From NCBI GenBank assembly GCA_019115455.1, contig DXDN01000013.1, forward strand, positions 1-34,248: a stretch of 34,248 nt of DNA, in the 5' to 3' direction. Under the pieces are notes generated by a model that made no database searches, was not told the origin of the DNA, and was given only the letters and a program-made list of their open reading frames with translations. Shown piece by piece: positions 33,474-34,248 of this stretch (positions are counted from its first letter, which is position 1; each line of letters starts with the position of its first letter). The translations under genes and the position numbers were made by a program. The DNA is from Candidatus Eubacterium faecigallinarum (GTDB taxonomy: Bacteria; Bacillota; Clostridia; Oscillospirales; Acutalibacteraceae).

Positions 33474-34248
33474 TTTTTTTGGTGCCTAATGATATATAAT
33501 CACTGTCATCTACGCTCTTTTTGGCTCTAAGCTTAACAGATTTTGCGTTTGTATAGCAAACCACAAGTGCGTTACCTTTGCTGTCAAGCTGGTCTTCGTT
33601 AAGATTCCATGTTGGCAAAAGATGAAGTACAGGCTGATCATCAGCACTGCGCCACTGGCTCTGATAGAAATAATATATATCCTTTTCATAACCCGCAGTA
33701 TCAGTAATTCCAAAATACGATGAAGTAGGATAAAAAGAGGAAGAATTATCAGTAAAAGGTGTAGGCTCACCGAGATAATCAAATCCTGTCCACACAAACT
33801 CACCCAGCACGTAATCCAGAGAGATGTCGTACTGCCAGTCAAACATAGCACTGTTCGCCCAGCTTGCTACTTTGTTATCATAAGAGGACATCTGGCTGTT
33901 TTCAGTCGCAAGGGTATCGGTGTTGTAATCATTGTTAATTGTATACGGATGAAAATATTCCCCTCTGCTTCTTAATGCTGAAGACGATTCTGTTGAAAAC
34001 ATGAATATATCCGGATACTCATTATGGGCCTTTTCAAAGGTGCCGGGGTCAACATAGTTTACGCCTGCTACTGATATATTGCTTCCATCGCCATCGTTCT
34101 CGCTGAAACCGCGGATAAATTTTGCCCAATCATCATCTATACCTGTTCTAATATTGTCTTCAGCGTAAATTTTCTTTCTGCCGCTAAGTTCAAACGGGTC
34201 CAATTCCTCAACGTAAGATGAAAGCTTTCGTGAATTTTTCGCACTGTT
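33469..34248 (-). CDS. GH2 beta-galactosidase, 5' partial and ended early by frameshift
   Basis: 259 visible residues of a glycoside hydrolase family 2 enzyme; the gene begins beyond the right edge, because the frame stays open to base 34248. The segment starts NSAKNSRKLSSYVEELDP, the helix that follows the acid/base Glu strand in GH2, so that residue lies outside. Next come VAGVNYVDPG and the nucleophile strand EYPDIFMFSTESSSALRSRG, where the Glu of STESSS is the likely nucleophile. VLGEFVWTGFDYLGEPTPF and SSYFGITDTAGYEKDIYYFYQ close the barrel. After the start of the next domain (PTWNLNEDQLDSKGNALVV) the frame ends at TAA just after seven A. The best reading is a large secreted or surface galactosidase; the signal peptide is not in view. 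Confidence 0.85.
   Translation of the reverse strand, partial: NSAKNSRKLSSYVEELDPFELSGRKKIYAEDNIRTGIDDDWAKFIRGFSENDGDGSNISVAGVNYVDPGTFEKAHNEYPDIFMFSTESSSALRSRGEYFHPYTINNDYNTDTLATENSQMSSYDNKVASWANSAMFDWQYDISLDYVLGEFVWTGFDYLGEPTPFTDNSSSFYPTSSYFGITDTAGYEKDIYYFYQSQWRSADDQPVLHLLPTWNLNEDQLDSKGNALVVCYTNAKSVKLRAKKSVDDSDYISLGTKKI
33474..33480 (-). other. frameshift at a seven-A run in the GH2 gene
   Basis: On the minus strand ACC-AAAAAAA-TTT-AAT reads T-K-K-I-stop as written. With six A it reads T-K-K-F-N-T-L and continues the GH2 protein for 184 codons. This may be a real mutation, a sequencing error, or slippage at the run restoring the frame in part of the transcripts. Confidence 0.85.

Overview
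The window looks like a chromosome segment of a low-to-mid GC Gram-positive bacterium of the class Clostridia, probably a gut Oscillospiraceae/Ruminococcaceae-type organism. This is inferred from strong AGGAGG ribosome binding sites, a SigA-type RpoD, a YrrL-like MltG beside a U32 peptidase, DUF896, PopT (DUF368), a two-gene ThrE exporter and gut-type glycosidases (GH29, GH2). I see no rRNA, tRNA, CRISPR array, insertion sequence or prophage. Coding density is high and no gene-free stretch exceeds 300 bases.

Layout. (1) 1-1610, minus strand: the start of a WYL-type regulator (cut by the left edge) and a short penicillin-binding transpeptidase. (2) 1652-11375, minus: a very tight twelve-gene run in the order dgt, dnaG, rpoD, DUF896, tmk, DUF2156, GNAT, DJ-1/PfpI, 5-formyl-THF cyclo-ligase, mltG and U32 peptidase, ending in a hairpin that also covers the pbp translation start. 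It mixes replication, transcription, dTMP supply, one-carbon metabolism and wall synthesis. (3) 11489-15653: a plus-strand metallophosphoesterase converging on the minus-strand tex-ygjP pair, then a plus-strand nitroreductase. (4) 15672-16888: a two-subunit ThrE amino-acid exporter, then about 290 bases rich in predicted hairpins. (5) 17180-20326, plus: a DUF2974 alpha/beta hydrolase, a nucleotidyltransferase-like protein and a VanZ-family membrane protein. (6) 20374-25165, minus: a membrane protein with a duplicated cytoplasmic motif, larE-larB-larC for the nickel-pincer cofactor, and PopT. (7) 25349-27864, plus: a collagen-like surface or spore protein and a cytosolic GH29 alpha-L-fucosidase. 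(8) 27954-34248, minus: a calcineurin-like lipoprotein; a redox/stress cluster (4-TM protein, cupin, flavodoxin, aldo/keto reductase, CMD protein); and the 3' part of a GH2 beta-galactosidase whose frame is broken at a run of seven A.

Most genes are housekeeping or known families. The observations most worth checking are the hairpin at the pbp start, the GH2 frameshift, the duplicated 37-residue motif in the 20374-21246 membrane protein, the DUF2974/nucleotidyltransferase/VanZ operon, the structured 16889-17160 intergenic region, and larEBC without larA. I did not find convincing evidence for a wholly new multi-gene system. All functions are read from motifs and family knowledge; no database search was run.
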